The notes: a model not told the origin generated them from the sequence alone. A DNA stretch of 64,000 bases from Chlorobiota bacterium (GCA_016700335.1 CP065014.1:186001-250000), one strand, 5' to 3'. Shown: positions 52,812-62,536, counted from the stretch's first letter. Made by a program: numbers and translations.

Positions 52812-54464
52812 ATGCTGTTACTTACTTTACTAATACCTTTAATAGGAGCAATAATAACTCCATTTCTTAATGGGAAAGCAGTTAAATATTCTTCTGCTTT
52901 TTTCTCAATAATAACATTTGCAGTTTCGTTATTGTTTTACAGTGGTTTTAATCCATCAGATTCGAAATTTCAATTTGTAACAAGTTACCCATGGATCAAT
53001 TCATTAGATATTAATTTCAAATTTGGAATTGATGGTATGTCCTTATTGTTAGTTTTACTCACCACTCTAATTTTCCCAATAGCAATAATATCTAGTTGGG
53101 AATCTATTAAGGAAAAAAAATCCTTTTATTACCCATTATTATTATTATTAGAGTTTGGAGTTATAGGCGTTTTTATATCACTTGATACATTTGTGTTTTA
53201 TGTTTTTTGGGAGTTAGTTCTAATTCCAATGTATTTACTTATAGGAATATGGGGTGGAAAAGAAAGAATTTATGCAGCAGTTAAATTCTTTATCTATACA
53301 ATGGCGGGCTCTTTATTAATGCTTGTAGCTATAATATGGTTAGGACACGAGGCTCAAAAATCTGGAGGTGCTTTTACTTCAGATTTTATCAAACTTATGC
53401 ATATTGGACCTTCAATCCCATTTGTAACACAGAAATGGCTTTTTCTAGCATTTGCACTCTCTTTCTGTATTAAAGTTCCATTATTCCCATTACATACTTG
53501 GCTACCAGATGCACATACACAAGCTCCAACTGCTGGATCTGTATTACTTGCAGCTGTACTTTTAAAAATGGGTACTTACGGTCTTATCAGATTTAATTTG
53601 CAGTTGTTTCCACAATCTTCACTCTATTATGCAGATGTTATATCAACCTTAGCAGTTATTGGAATTATTTATGGTGCTTTAGTTGCAATGGTACAAACTG
53701 ACATTAAGAAATTAGTTGCTTATTCATCTGTTGCTCACTTAGGATTTGTTGTTCTAGGCATATTTTCAATGACAGTAGAAGGAGTTCAAGGGGCAGTACT
53801 TCAAATGGTAAATCATGGTTTATCGACAGGCATGTTGTTTTTATGTGTTGGATTTATATATGAAAGAAGGCATACTAGGGAGATTAATGAGTTTGGGGGG
53901 GTTGCTAAATCTATGCCAATATTTGCAGTGATGTTTGCTTTTGCAATGCTCTCGAGTGTTGGTGCTCCAGGGTTAAATGGTTTTGTTGGTGAATATCTAA
54001 CACTTATTGGTACTTTTACTTCTCAACATTTATCATCAAAATGGTTTGCAATTATTGGTGCTTCAGGTGTAATTTTTGCAGCTGTTTATTTGTTGTTACT
54101 TTATCAAAAAATATTTATGGGTGCTATAACTAAAACAGAAAATAGTACTTTATCAGATTTAACAAAAACTGAAATTGGATTAGTTATTCCATTAGTAATC
54201 TTATTTGTATGGATTGGATTTCAACCAAATACTTTCCTTAAACTTACTGAAAGTTCTAGTCGAGCTGTGGTGGGAGTGATAGAAAAAATTCAGGGTGAGA
54301 ATAGATATTTACCAGAAGCAAATTCTAGATTAGGTTTGGCAATTGAACAACCAAAAGAAGTTAATAAAAATGTTACCTCAAATAACAGCGAAAAAGATCA
54401 ACAACAAATCTTTCAAAAGCAAATTCAGGAACAATTACAGAAACAAGGTGCAAAACAAAAATAG
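52812..54464 (+). CDS. nuoM: NADH-quinone oxidoreductase subunit M
   Basis: 550 aa antiporter-like subunit: FWELVLIPMYLLIGIWGG with the essential glutamate, LSFCIKVPLFPLHTWLPDAHTQAPTAGSVLLAAVLLKMGTYGLIRFN with the conserved Lys, and KKLVAYSSVAHLGFV. A hydrophilic Gln/Lys-rich C-terminal tail of about 50 residues is longer than in E. coli NuoM. No nuoN follows; instead a YfcE-like phosphodiesterase begins directly at the stop codon (0-nt gap), so the three are likely cotranscribed. Confidence 0.95.
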   Translation: MLLLTLLIPLIGAIITPFLNGKAVKYSSAFFSIITFAVSLLFYSGFNPSDSKFQFVTSYPWINSLDINFKFGIDGMSLLLVLLTTLIFPIAIISSWESIKEKKSFYYPLLLLLEFGVIGVFISLDTFVFYVFWELVLIPMYLLIGIWGGKERIYAAVKFFIYTMAGSLLMLVAIIWLGHEAQKSGGAFTSDFIKLMHIGPSIPFVTQKWLFLAFALSFCIKVPLFPLHTWLPDAHTQAPTAGSVLLAAVLLKMGTYGLIRFNLQLFPQSSLYYADVISTLAVIGIIYGALVAMVQTDIKKLVAYSSVAHLGFVVLGIFSMTVEGVQGAVLQMVNHGLSTGMLFLCVGFIYERRHTREINEFGGVAKSMPIFAVMFAFAMLSSVGAPGLNGFVGEYLTLIGTFTSQHLSSKWFAIIGASGVIFAAVYLLLLYQKIFMGAITKTENSTLSDLTKTEIGLVIPLVILFVWIGFQPNTFLKLTESSSRAVVGVIEKIQGENRYLPEANSRLGLAIEQPKEVNKNVTSNNSEKDQQQIFQKQIQEQLQKQGAKQK

Positions 54465-55079
54465 ATGAAAATATTAGTATTATCAGATATCCATGATCAT
54501 ATCCGAAATTTAAGATCTACCCTTGCAGATCACAATGATTTAGACGCTATGATTTTTTTAGGAGATTTATGTTCTCCATTCACGTTAGGTTTAATGATGG
54601 ATAGTTTTCAGAAGAAACCAATTCATTTAGTGTTAGGTAACAATGATGGTGATTCTTTTAGAATTACGGCGAAGGCTCATCAAACTCAATTTGATGTACA
54701 TATTCACGGTGAATTTGCTGAGTTAGTTGAATACAATGGAAAGCTAGTTAAAAGAGTTGATTTCGAGAATTTATTTGGAGATTATGAAAAACGTGACGTT
54801 GGAGGCTTAAGAATAGCAATGCATCATTTTGATAATATAGCAGAAATTCTAGCTCGATCCTCTGTTTATGATATTGTTTTTTATGGACATAATCACATTT
54901 ACAATATTGAAAGAAAAGAGAACACAATACTTGCAAATCCAGGCACAGTTATGGGTTATGATCCTTCAAAAAAAAGAGATATTCCAGCAACTTATATTGT
55001 GTTAGATACAATAACAAATACTCTTACTAGCTACTTACCAGAGCTTGTCAAGCCTTTCGAAGTGGTTAAAATTAACTAA
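54465..55079 (+). CDS. YfcE/MJ0936-type metallophosphoesterase
   Basis: 204 aa calcineurin-like phosphoesterase. Metal ligands are visible: LSDIHDH (D8, H10), FLGDLCSP (D34), LVLGNNDGD (N59/N60), MHHFD, and the C-terminal FYGHNHIYN with GNPG-like LANPGTVMGY. The length matches YfcE, a cytoplasmic manganese-dependent phosphodiesterase of unknown physiological substrate. Its start codon abuts the nuoM stop. Confidence 0.85.
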   Translation: MKILVLSDIHDHIRNLRSTLADHNDLDAMIFLGDLCSPFTLGLMMDSFQKKPIHLVLGNNDGDSFRITAKAHQTQFDVHIHGEFAELVEYNGKLVKRVDFENLFGDYEKRDVGGLRIAMHHFDNIAEILARSSVYDIVFYGHNHIYNIERKENTILANPGTVMGYDPSKKRDIPATYIVLDTITNTLTSYLPELVKPFEVVKIN

Positions 55080-55130
55080 TTGTTTGTATGTATTTATTAT
55101 TTCAATTAATAAAAATACATAGCTTAAAAT

Positions 55131-55168
55131 AAAGAAGCTCATTTGAATCAATTCAAATGAGCTTCTTA
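55131..55168 (-). terminator. Long hairpin terminator after groEL (possibly bidirectional)
   Basis: A 17-bp perfect arm pair (AAGAAGCTCATTTGAAT and ATTCAAATGAGCTTCTT) almost without a loop. On the minus strand it is followed by TTATTTT. It lies between the convergent yfcE-like gene and groEL and can serve both. Confidence 0.8.
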
Positions 55169-55192
55169 AATCTACATAAAATAATTAATCTA

Positions 55193-56827
55193 TTAATACA
55201 TGTCTCCCATTCCACCACCATGGTTATGCGGAGCAGCTGGCTCTTCTTTCTCTTTTTTCTCAACTACTGTTGCTTCAGTAGTAATTAATAGTGCTGAAAC
55301 TGACGCTGCATTTTCAAGCGCTACTCTTGAAACTTTAGTTGGATCTATAACTCCCTTTTCAATCATATTACAATATTCATCATTGTAAGCATTATATCCA
55401 AAATCACCTGTTCCATCTTTTACTTTTGCAACAATAACTGAACCTTCTAATCCAGCATTTGAAACAATCTGTCGAATAGGTTCTTCTATAGCACGACGAA
55501 TAATAGAAATCCCTATATTTTGATCTGCATTTTCACCTTTCAAACCATCAAGTTTAGAAACTGCACGTAAGTATGCAACTCCACCACCTGGTACAATTCC
55601 TTCTTCAATCGCAGCACGAGTAGCATGAAGAGCATCTTCAACACGAGCTTTTTTCTCTTTCATCTCAACTTCAGTTGCTGCACCAATTTTAATTACTGCA
55701 ACTCCACCAGATAATTTTGCAAGTCGTTCTTGCAATTTTTCACGGTCATAATCAGAAGTTGTTTTTTCTATTTGAGATTTAATCTCATTAATTCTTTTCT
55801 TAATTTCATCACTTGTTCCAGCTCCTTCAATAATTGTTGTATTATCTTTATCAACACTAATTTTTTTAGCAGTTCCAAGATATTCAACTGTAGCAGTTTC
55901 AAGTTTGTATCCTTTTTCTTCACTTATAACAGTACCACCAGTTAAAATAGCAATATCTTCTAACATAGCTTTTCTGCGGTCTCCAAAGCCAGGTGCTTTT
56001 ACTGCACATACTCGTAAAGTGCCACGAAGTTTGTTAACAACTAAAGTTGCTAATGCTTCTCCTTCTAAATCTTCAGAAATAATTAATAAAGTTTTTCCAG
56101 CTTGAGCAACTTTTTCTAAAATTGGAAGAAGATCTTTCATTGCTGAGATTTTCTTATCATGAATTAAAATAAATGGAGTTTCTAAAATTACCTCCATTGT
56201 GTCAGCATCAGTTACAAAATATGGTGATAAATAACCACGGTCAAACTGCATACCTTCAACAACATCTAAAACCGTTTCAGTTCCACGAGCTTCCTCTACT
56301 GTTATTACACCATCTTTACCAACTTTGTCCATTGCATCTGCTAATAATGTTCCGATTGATGAATCATTGTTTGCAGAAATTGTGCCTACTTGAGCAATTT
56401 CTTTTTTACCTTGAACCTCACGGCTAATTTCTTTCAAACCAATCACTATTTGAGTTACAGCTAAGTCAATACCTCTTTTTAAGTCCATTGGATTTGCTCC
56501 AGCTGTAACGTTCTTTAATCCTTCTCTAATAATTGCTTGAGCAAGTACTGTTGCTGTTGTTGTTCCATCTCCAGCTACATCACTAGTTTTTGATGCAACT
56601 TCACGAACCATTTGAGCTCCCATGTTTTCAATTGCATCTTCAAGTTCTATTTCTTTTGCAACTGTAACACCATCTTTAGTTATAAGTGGTGCGCCAAATT
56701 TCTTCTCAATAACTACGTTACGTCCTTTAGGACCTAAAGTTACTTTTACTGCGTTAGCTAATTGATCAACTCCACGCTTCATTGCTGCACGTGCGTCAGT
56801 ATCAAATGTTATTATTTTAGATGCCAT
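55193..56827 (-). CDS. groEL: 60-kDa chaperonin GroEL
   Basis: 544 aa, standard length. ATP-binding blocks: VTLGPKGRNVVIEKKFGAP, KDGVTVAKEIELED, VAGDGTTTATVLAQAI; GGVAVIKIGAATEVEMKEKKARVEDA and VPGGGVAYLRA follow. The C-terminus is short but Gly/Met-rich (HNHGGGMGDMY), with one histidine pair interrupting the usual GGM repeats. It forms the double-ring folding chamber with GroES. groES lies 146 nt upstream on the same strand, so the pair forms one CIRCE-controlled transcript. Confidence 0.97.
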   Translation of the reverse strand: MASKIITFDTDARAAMKRGVDQLANAVKVTLGPKGRNVVIEKKFGAPLITKDGVTVAKEIELEDAIENMGAQMVREVASKTSDVAGDGTTTATVLAQAIIREGLKNVTAGANPMDLKRGIDLAVTQIVIGLKEISREVQGKKEIAQVGTISANNDSSIGTLLADAMDKVGKDGVITVEEARGTETVLDVVEGMQFDRGYLSPYFVTDADTMEVILETPFILIHDKKISAMKDLLPILEKVAQAGKTLLIISEDLEGEALATLVVNKLRGTLRVCAVKAPGFGDRRKAMLEDIAILTGGTVISEEKGYKLETATVEYLGTAKKISVDKDNTTIIEGAGTSDEIKKRINEIKSQIEKTTSDYDREKLQERLAKLSGGVAVIKIGAATEVEMKEKKARVEDALHATRAAIEEGIVPGGGVAYLRAVSKLDGLKGENADQNIGISIIRRAIEEPIRQIVSNAGLEGSVIVAKVKDGTGDFGYNAYNDEYCNMIEKGVIDPTKVSRVALENAASVSALLITTEATVVEKKEKEEPAAPHNHGGGMGDMY

Positions 56828-56973
56828 TTTATTTTGTTAAATTAATTTTTAAAGTTTTGAAAATGAAAAGCTGTTTTTAGCTGTTGATTTTATTAAATTT
56901 ATATTGAATAAATTGTTATATAAATTCAATATCTTACTTGATATTTGATAGAATGCAGTTTTCAAAGTTTTTA

Positions 56974-57261
56974 TTAACCAATAATTGCAAATACATCGCT
57001 TTCACGCATAATTAGGTAATCTGAACCTTCAACTGAAATTTCTGTTCCGGAATATTTTCCATAAAGTACGGTATCTCCAGCTTTAACTACTAAAGGTGTA
57101 ACTTTACCTTCGTCGTTAACTTTACCAGTTCCAATAGCAACAACTTCACCACGTTGTGGCTTTTCTTTTGCTGTATCTGGAATAATAAGACCTGAGGAAG
57201 TCATCTCTTCAGCTGGTGCTGGCTTGATAATAATTCTGTCGTGAAGTGGTTTTAAATTCAT
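56974..57261 (-). CDS. groES: 10-kDa co-chaperonin GroES
   Basis: 95 aa. It begins MNLKPLHDRIIIKPAPAEE and contains the mobile loop (ETSSG-like EMTSSGLIIPDTAKEKPQRGEVVAIG) and the roof/core block VKAGDTVLYGKYSGTEI. First gene of the groES-groEL operon on the minus strand, with a CIRCE operator 74 nt upstream of its start. Confidence 0.97.
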   Translation of the reverse strand: MNLKPLHDRIIIKPAPAEEMTSSGLIIPDTAKEKPQRGEVVAIGTGKVNDEGKVTPLVVKAGDTVLYGKYSGTEISVEGSDYLIMRESDVFAIIG

Positions 57262-57706
57262 TTTTGTAATTAAATATAGTTAAAGTAAAATTTATAAGTT
57301 TGTTTGGAGCTAAAACGATTCAGTTTAAAAATTATTGGCACTCTTTAAATTAGAGTGCTAATTTTTTTGAGGCACGAATATACAAAAAATAATAAATATT
57401 AAAAAAAGGAATTGAGAATTTATGTTTAATTGAGTAATTTAAATCCAGAAATTGATATAAAAGTGCTTTCTTGAATTGAAAATTTTTTAAATAATAAGAT
57501 GATTCATATTAGAAATAAATCTAAATATGATTAAATTGATAATAATTATTTAAAAGTGAGCTAATAGAAGTTAAATTGAATAATAAATTATAAAAAAAAT
57601 TGAATTATTAAATTATTCAAAAGTTAAGGTTGATTTAAAATACTTTAAACATAAATAAAAGTTTGGAAGTTAAAACTCAATAAATTAACTTATTTTTGCA
57701 CATAAT
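57262..57706. other. Divergent intergenic region, groES / rhomboid-like gene
   Basis: 445 bp. It holds the CIRCE site at 57335-57361 and a TATTTTTG -7-like box at 57691-57698 just before the rhomboid-like gene. I see nothing else. Confidence 0.5.
57335..57361. promoter_or_regulatory. CIRCE operator (HrcA binding site)
   Basis: Inverted repeat TTGGCACTC-N9-GAGTGCTAA on the plus strand. It matches the CIRCE consensus TTAGCACTC-N9-GAGTGCTAA with one mismatch, upstream of groES. Heat-shock control by the HrcA repressor is expected. hrcA itself is not in the window. Confidence 0.92.
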
Positions 57707-58546
57707 ATGTATTCAGTTTCAAGAAAAATATTGGTGGGTATATTTGTTATTTGGGCTTGCTCATTTTTTCAAATAGGTGTAATAATAAATTATTATACAA
57801 GTTTAATACCTTTAAAAGTTTTTCCAAGTTTTGAACTTTGGAGGCTAGTTACTTTCCCATTAAAGTTTGAAGTATTTGGTTTTTTTATAGGCATAATTTG
57901 TTTTTCATTACCATCTGAAGAGCTTGAAGTTTTTCTTGGTAAAAAGAGATTTACTCTCCTTATAATTTCCATTACTCTTATTACTGCAATGCTAAATATG
58001 ATACTCTTTTACAGGAGTAGTAATATGTTTGGAGCATTAGGAAATGTATCTATGTTCGTACTTGTAGGCTTTGTTTACTTATTCCCAAACAGCGAACTTC
58101 GTTTTTTTGTGTTCAGTTTTAAGAGTAAATTTCTTTTATATTTTGCAACAGGAATTGTTGTAATCATATCTGCTTATCTAGCCATTTACGATAAATTAAT
58201 TCTACCATTCCTTGCTGAAAGTATATATGGGATTATTCTTGGTGGAGTCTATTTCCATGTTAGATATCAGAAGTATTCTCTTTTCTTAGGTCCAATCAGA
58301 AAAGTTGAAGAATTTGTTGATGGCAATCACATAGATGTGTTGTCAAGCTTACCAGTGCTTAATAACAATGTACAAACAAAAGTTCAGAATGCAAGACCAA
58401 AACTTATTCAACATATATTTATACAAACAATTCAAACTAATGAGGAAATTTTGAACGAGTTGTTAGAAAAAATTCATGAACATGGAATTGATAACTTAAC
58501 TAAAGAAGAGAAAAATTTCTTAAATGATTATTCAAAAAAAATATAA
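57707..58546 (+). CDS. Rhomboid-like membrane protein lacking catalytic residues
   Basis: 279 aa with about six hydrophobic segments: 10-30, 55-68, 85-102, 110-127, 140-157, 165-183. The C-terminal ILNELLEKIHEHGIDNLTKEEKNFLNDYSKK block is typical of Bacteroidetes rhomboid-family proteins (DUF6576-like tail). In active rhomboids the fourth helix begins GxSG; here it is FGALG (residues 108-112), with leucine at the serine position. The last helix (SIYGIILGGVYFHV) lacks the catalytic histidine. It is therefore probably a pseudoprotease (iRhom/Derlin-like). It sits 5 nt upstream of nuoC, so it may be cotranscribed with complex I genes. Confidence 0.65.
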   Translation: MYSVSRKILVGIFVIWACSFFQIGVIINYYTSLIPLKVFPSFELWRLVTFPLKFEVFGFFIGIICFSLPSEELEVFLGKKRFTLLIISITLITAMLNMILFYRSSNMFGALGNVSMFVLVGFVYLFPNSELRFFVFSFKSKFLLYFATGIVVIISAYLAIYDKLILPFLAESIYGIILGGVYFHVRYQKYSLFLGPIRKVEEFVDGNHIDVLSSLPVLNNNVQTKVQNARPKLIQHIFIQTIQTNEEILNELLEKIHEHGIDNLTKEEKNFLNDYSKKI

Positions 58547-58551
58547 TATAA

Positions 58552-59070
58552 ATGTCTAAAATCGAATTTATAGATTCTGAAATAATTCCAAAATTAATTG
58601 AAAAATTTCCTGAAATAGAATTTCAAAAAATAATTTTTAGAGAAGAGACATCTATTACAATTCCCAAGGAAGGGTTGCATACAGTAATTTCTTTTTTAAA
58701 AAGTGAGTTGGGTTTTGATATATTAAAAGATATATACTGTGTTGATTGGTATAAAAAAAATCCAAGATTTGAGGTAGGTTATAATTTATTTTCTTTAAAA
58801 GATAATCTTAGGCTTAGAATCAAAACAACATGTACTGAAGATTCACCAAGAGTAGATTCAATTTGTAATTTATATACTGCAGCAAATTGGTATGAACGTG
58901 AAGCATTCGATATGCATGGAATATATTTTAGCCATCATCCAGATTTAAGGAGAATGTATATGCCAGATGATTTTAACAATCCTTCAACAGGAGAACCTTT
59001 GTATCCTTTAAGAAAAGATTTTCCAGTAATGGGAATTCCTGGTTCATTGCCTTTGCCACAACGTGATTGA
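58552..59070 (+). CDS. nuoC: NADH-quinone oxidoreductase subunit C
   Basis: 172 aa, the 30-kDa subunit of the peripheral arm. The signature AANWYEREAFDMHGIYFSHHPDLRRMYMPDDF is complete, and the C-terminal PLRKDFPVMG follows. It binds NuoD next to the N2 cluster. It starts 5 nt after the rhomboid-like gene, and nuoD lies 135 nt downstream. nuoA and nuoB, usually upstream, are absent here. Confidence 0.95.
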   Translation: MSKIEFIDSEIIPKLIEKFPEIEFQKIIFREETSITIPKEGLHTVISFLKSELGFDILKDIYCVDWYKKNPRFEVGYNLFSLKDNLRLRIKTTCTEDSPRVDSICNLYTAANWYEREAFDMHGIYFSHHPDLRRMYMPDDFNNPSTGEPLYPLRKDFPVMGIPGSLPLPQRD

Positions 59071-59205
59071 TTAATTAAAAATTAAGTTATGAATTGTTAC
59101 TTAGAATCGTTATTTTTTATTTGATATGGAATGTATTACTAAAAATTCATAATCAAAATTTATAAAAGAATTTAGTCAAATAAAATAAAATATTATATAA
59201 TTCAA

Positions 59206-60474
59206 TTGAATTCAACTGCAACTCTTGAACGCGTTTATGGAGAAAGACAACGCAAAATTGTTAGTAAAATATTAGATAAAAATATAACATTTACTGAACA
59301 TGATCCTTTAGATAATACAATGGTATTAAATATGGGACCTCAGCATCCTGCAACTCATGGGGTATTGAGAGTGTTGCTAAGGCTTGATGGTGAAAGAGTA
59401 GAAAAATGTATTCCAGAGTTAGGGTACTTACATCGTGGTTATGAAAAACTAGCTGAGAATATTACATATCATGAATTTATTCCTCATACAGATAGGCTTG
59501 ATTACTTATCGCCAATGTCTAACAATGTTGCTTGTGCATTATCAGTTGAAAAAGCAATTGGTATAAATGCCCCACATAGAGCTCAATGGATTCGAACTCT
59601 AATTTGTGAACTTGCACGTATAAGCTCTCACTTAATGGCTATGGGGGCTATGGCAATGGATGTTGGGGCTGTTACAATGTTACTCTGGACTTTCCGAGAA
59701 CGTGAAAAATTATATGATATTTTTGAGAAGATTTGTGGAGCAAGATTTACAACAAGCTATAGTAGAATTGGTGGTGTGGCAAACGATTTTGTTCCTGAAG
59801 TTATTCCTATGATTAAAGATTTTATTTCTCAATTTCCCAAACAATTATCCGATTTTGAAGGACTAATTAATAGAAATAGAATATTCATGGATCGTATTGA
59901 AGGGTTAGGTGTAATATCTGCAAAAGATGCTATTTCATTAGGACTTACCGGACCTTGCTTAAGAGGTAGTGGTGTTGCTCATGACCTCCGAAGAGATGAA
60001 CCATATCTTCTTTATCCTGAATTAGATTTTGATGTAATTACATATACTGATGGAGATTGTTTATCAAGATATTTGGTCCGCGGAGATGAAATGAAAGAAT
60101 CAATTAAGTTAGTAAATCAACTTCTGAATATGAATCCTCAAGGTGCAATAATTGCCGATGAAGCTAAATATTCTTTACCACATAAGCAGGAAGTTTATAC
60201 AAAAATGGAGGAACTTATCCATGATTTTATGCTAGTAAATTTTGGTGCAATGCCTGAAAAAGGTGAAATTTATCAAGCAATTGAATCACCTAAAGGTGAA
60301 CTTGGGTTTTATATCTGTTCGGATGGTACTGGTCACCCTTGGAGAATGAAAATACATTCTCCATCATTTTGTAATCTTCAAGCATTACAAGTTATGTGTG
60401 AAGGGGCTATGATATCTGATGTTGTTGCAATTATAGGATCACTAGATCCAGTGATGGGTGAAGCTGATAAGTAA
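59206..60474 (+). CDS. nuoD: NADH-quinone oxidoreductase subunit D
   Basis: 422 aa, the 49-kDa quinone-site subunit. The start is a TTG (MNSTATLERVYGER). Family blocks: NMGPQHPATHGVLRVLLRLDGE with the quinone-head His, GYLHRGYEKLAEN, HTDRLDYLSPM, GARFTTSYSRIGG and the C-terminal ISDVVAIIGSLDPVMGEADK, homologous to the Ni-binding C-terminus of [NiFe] hydrogenases but without its cysteines. nuoE/F/G do not follow; the next gene is an M16 peptidase. Confidence 0.95.
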   Translation: MNSTATLERVYGERQRKIVSKILDKNITFTEHDPLDNTMVLNMGPQHPATHGVLRVLLRLDGERVEKCIPELGYLHRGYEKLAENITYHEFIPHTDRLDYLSPMSNNVACALSVEKAIGINAPHRAQWIRTLICELARISSHLMAMGAMAMDVGAVTMLLWTFREREKLYDIFEKICGARFTTSYSRIGGVANDFVPEVIPMIKDFISQFPKQLSDFEGLINRNRIFMDRIEGLGVISAKDAISLGLTGPCLRGSGVAHDLRRDEPYLLYPELDFDVITYTDGDCLSRYLVRGDEMKESIKLVNQLLNMNPQGAIIADEAKYSLPHKQEVYTKMEELIHDFMLVNFGAMPEKGEIYQAIESPKGELGFYICSDGTGHPWRMKIHSPSFCNLQALQVMCEGAMISDVVAIIGSLDPVMGEADK

Positions 60475-60634
60475 AAAATTACATTTAAAATATTATAAAT
60501 TGCAATCTATAAATGGTATTTGCTTCTTACAATTCAACTATTAATGATTTGCATTTTTTTAATTCAAAATAAAAATCCTCCAATTCAATTTAATTGAAAT
60601 ATCAGAATTTAATTAGAAATATAAATTTGTCAAA

Positions 60635-61972
60635 TTGAAAATATTGATAAAAGGTTTCAAATATATAATTATAGTATTTTCATTTTTCTACATTCAAAAA
60701 TGTTATTCTCAAGATGATAGTATTACCATAAGGTATTCTAGGTTCTTCTTGCCTAATGATATGAGGGTAATATTATGTCCAGATAAAACATCCCCAACAG
60801 TCACAGCAGTAATGATGTATCGGGTTGGTTCAAAGGATGAATCACCAGAAAGAACAGGGTTCGCACATTTTTTTGAACACCTGATGTTTGAAGGTAGCAA
60901 TAATATTAAGCATGGAGAAATTGATGACTTAATTCAAATTGCAGGTGGTACTATTAATGGAATTACAACTAATGATTATACAGTTTATTACAGTGAGCTT
61001 CCTTCGAATCAAATCAAGTTAGGTTTGTGGATAGAAGCAGAAAGAATGAAAAGTGCTCGAATTGAAGAGGCAGGAATTGAATCTCAAAGAAGAATAATTC
61101 GTGAGGAACGAAAACAATTAATTGACAACAAGCAATATGGTTTTGTAATTGAGAATATTCTTGCTTACAATGGATTAGGAACGCCATATTCTTGGGCTCC
61201 AATTGGCTCAGCACAATATATTGATAGAGCTAGAATTGGAGAGTTTCAAGACTTTTATAAAAAGTTTTATGTTCCCAATAATGCCATACTCATTTTATCT
61301 GGGGATTTTGATACTATTAAAACAAAATCTTGGGTTTTAGATTATTTTTCTGGAATTCCAAAAGGGAATTTAATTCCAAGGCAAAATTTTGAATGGAAGC
61401 CATCCACAAAGGAACTCCAAATTGATATTAAAGATTCTAAGAATGATCTCCCAGCAATTTCTTATTCTTATAAAACCATTGGCAAAAAAGATTCTGATTA
61501 CATTGCAGTGGCTTTGTTATCAAAAATTCTTGTTGAAGGGAGATCTTCAAAAATTTCACAAAATCTAATATCAACTAACTCCCTCGCTTTAGATGTACAA
61601 GGGTTACCATTATTTTTTGAAAAAGGGGGTATACTTGGTATATTCGCAGTAATGTATCCTAGCACAATTTTCGAGAATATTATGCTTGAATTAGATAGAG
61701 AAATTTCGAATATATCAAATTCAGAAGTTACTGATCAAGACCTAAATAAAGCTAAAAATATGATGGAGTTTGAAATGGTTGAAGAAAGATCTAATACACT
61801 TGAAAAGTCAATTAAATTGGGTGAGCTTGATTTTTATTTTCAAAAACCTGCTTTAATAAACAAAGAAATAAGTATGATGAAAGCTATTACCAAAAATGAT
61901 ATTTTAAGAGTTGCAAAAAAATATTTAGATCCAGATAATAGAGTAATTCTGCGTTATAAAATGAATAAATAG
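60635..61972 (+). CDS. Secreted M16 family zinc peptidase
   Basis: 445 aa from a TTG, with a signal peptide ending near CYSQ (residue 26). The inverted zinc motif HxxEH is HFFEH at 78-82, and the downstream ligand glutamate is in the WIEAERMKSARIEEAGIESQRRIIREE region. It has single-chain half-size architecture (two ~220-aa domains), like pitrilysin-family PqqL/YmxG members. The second domain lacks the zinc motif. No second M16 subunit gene follows. Likely periplasmic peptide degradation. Confidence 0.85.
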   Translation: MKILIKGFKYIIIVFSFFYIQKCYSQDDSITIRYSRFFLPNDMRVILCPDKTSPTVTAVMMYRVGSKDESPERTGFAHFFEHLMFEGSNNIKHGEIDDLIQIAGGTINGITTNDYTVYYSELPSNQIKLGLWIEAERMKSARIEEAGIESQRRIIREERKQLIDNKQYGFVIENILAYNGLGTPYSWAPIGSAQYIDRARIGEFQDFYKKFYVPNNAILILSGDFDTIKTKSWVLDYFSGIPKGNLIPRQNFEWKPSTKELQIDIKDSKNDLPAISYSYKTIGKKDSDYIAVALLSKILVEGRSSKISQNLISTNSLALDVQGLPLFFEKGGILGIFAVMYPSTIFENIMLELDREISNISNSEVTDQDLNKAKNMMEFEMVEERSNTLEKSIKLGELDFYFQKPALINKEISMMKAITKNDILRVAKKYLDPDNRVILRYKMNK

Positions 61973-62089
61973 AATTTTATTTATAAATTTAAAATTTTAC
62001 TTTCAGTTTTTACTTTTAAGTTGATATTAGTAATCATTTGTAAATATTTTTTAAAAAGATAGTTTAAAAAGGTAGTGTAACTTAATAAC

Positions 62090-62536
62090 ATGTTAAAAAA
62101 ACTTTACAGTACATCGACGATAGATTTTTATACAGCAAATGTAGATACAAAATTAATGCTACCATTAGCTGAACGCATTAGTGCGGGCTTCCCAAGCCCA
62201 GCTGAAGAATATCTTGAACTTGCTATTGATCTTAACTTAGAACTTGTAAAAAACCCTAGCTCAACTTTTTATGGTCGTGTAAGAGGACAATCAATGCGAG
62301 ATGCTGGAATTTATGAGGGTGATATTCTAGTGATTGATAGGTCTTTAACTCCAGTTGATGGCTCAAAAGCTGTTTGTTATATTGATTCAGAATTCACGCT
62401 CAAAACACTCCGTGTAAACGCAAAAGGAGTATGGCTTATGCCAGCAAACACTGATTATGAGCCAATAATAATTACTGAAGAGAATGATTTTTCTGTCTGG
62501 GGAATTGTTACCTACATAATTCATAAAGCTAGATAA
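62090..62536 (+). CDS. umuD: UmuD, SOS self-cleaving polymerase V subunit
   Basis: 148 aa. The self-cleavage site is A32-G33 in ISAGFPSPAEEY, the same context as in UmuD. The catalytic dyad is Ser68 (GQSMRDAGI) and Lys105 (FTLKTLRV). RecA-stimulated cleavage would yield UmuD', the partner of UmuC. There is no DNA-binding domain, so it is not LexA. It is unlinked from umuC (23316-24581, opposite strand), which is unusual because the two are normally one operon. No SOS box seen. Confidence 0.9.
   Translation: MLKKLYSTSTIDFYTANVDTKLMLPLAERISAGFPSPAEEYLELAIDLNLELVKNPSSTFYGRVRGQSMRDAGIYEGDILVIDRSLTPVDGSKAVCYIDSEFTLKTLRVNAKGVWLMPANTDYEPIIITEENDFSVWGIVTYIIHKAR

Noticed and set aside
55200..56427. 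Several plus-strand ORFs across groEL
   Set aside because: Antisense to unambiguous GroEL coding sequence.
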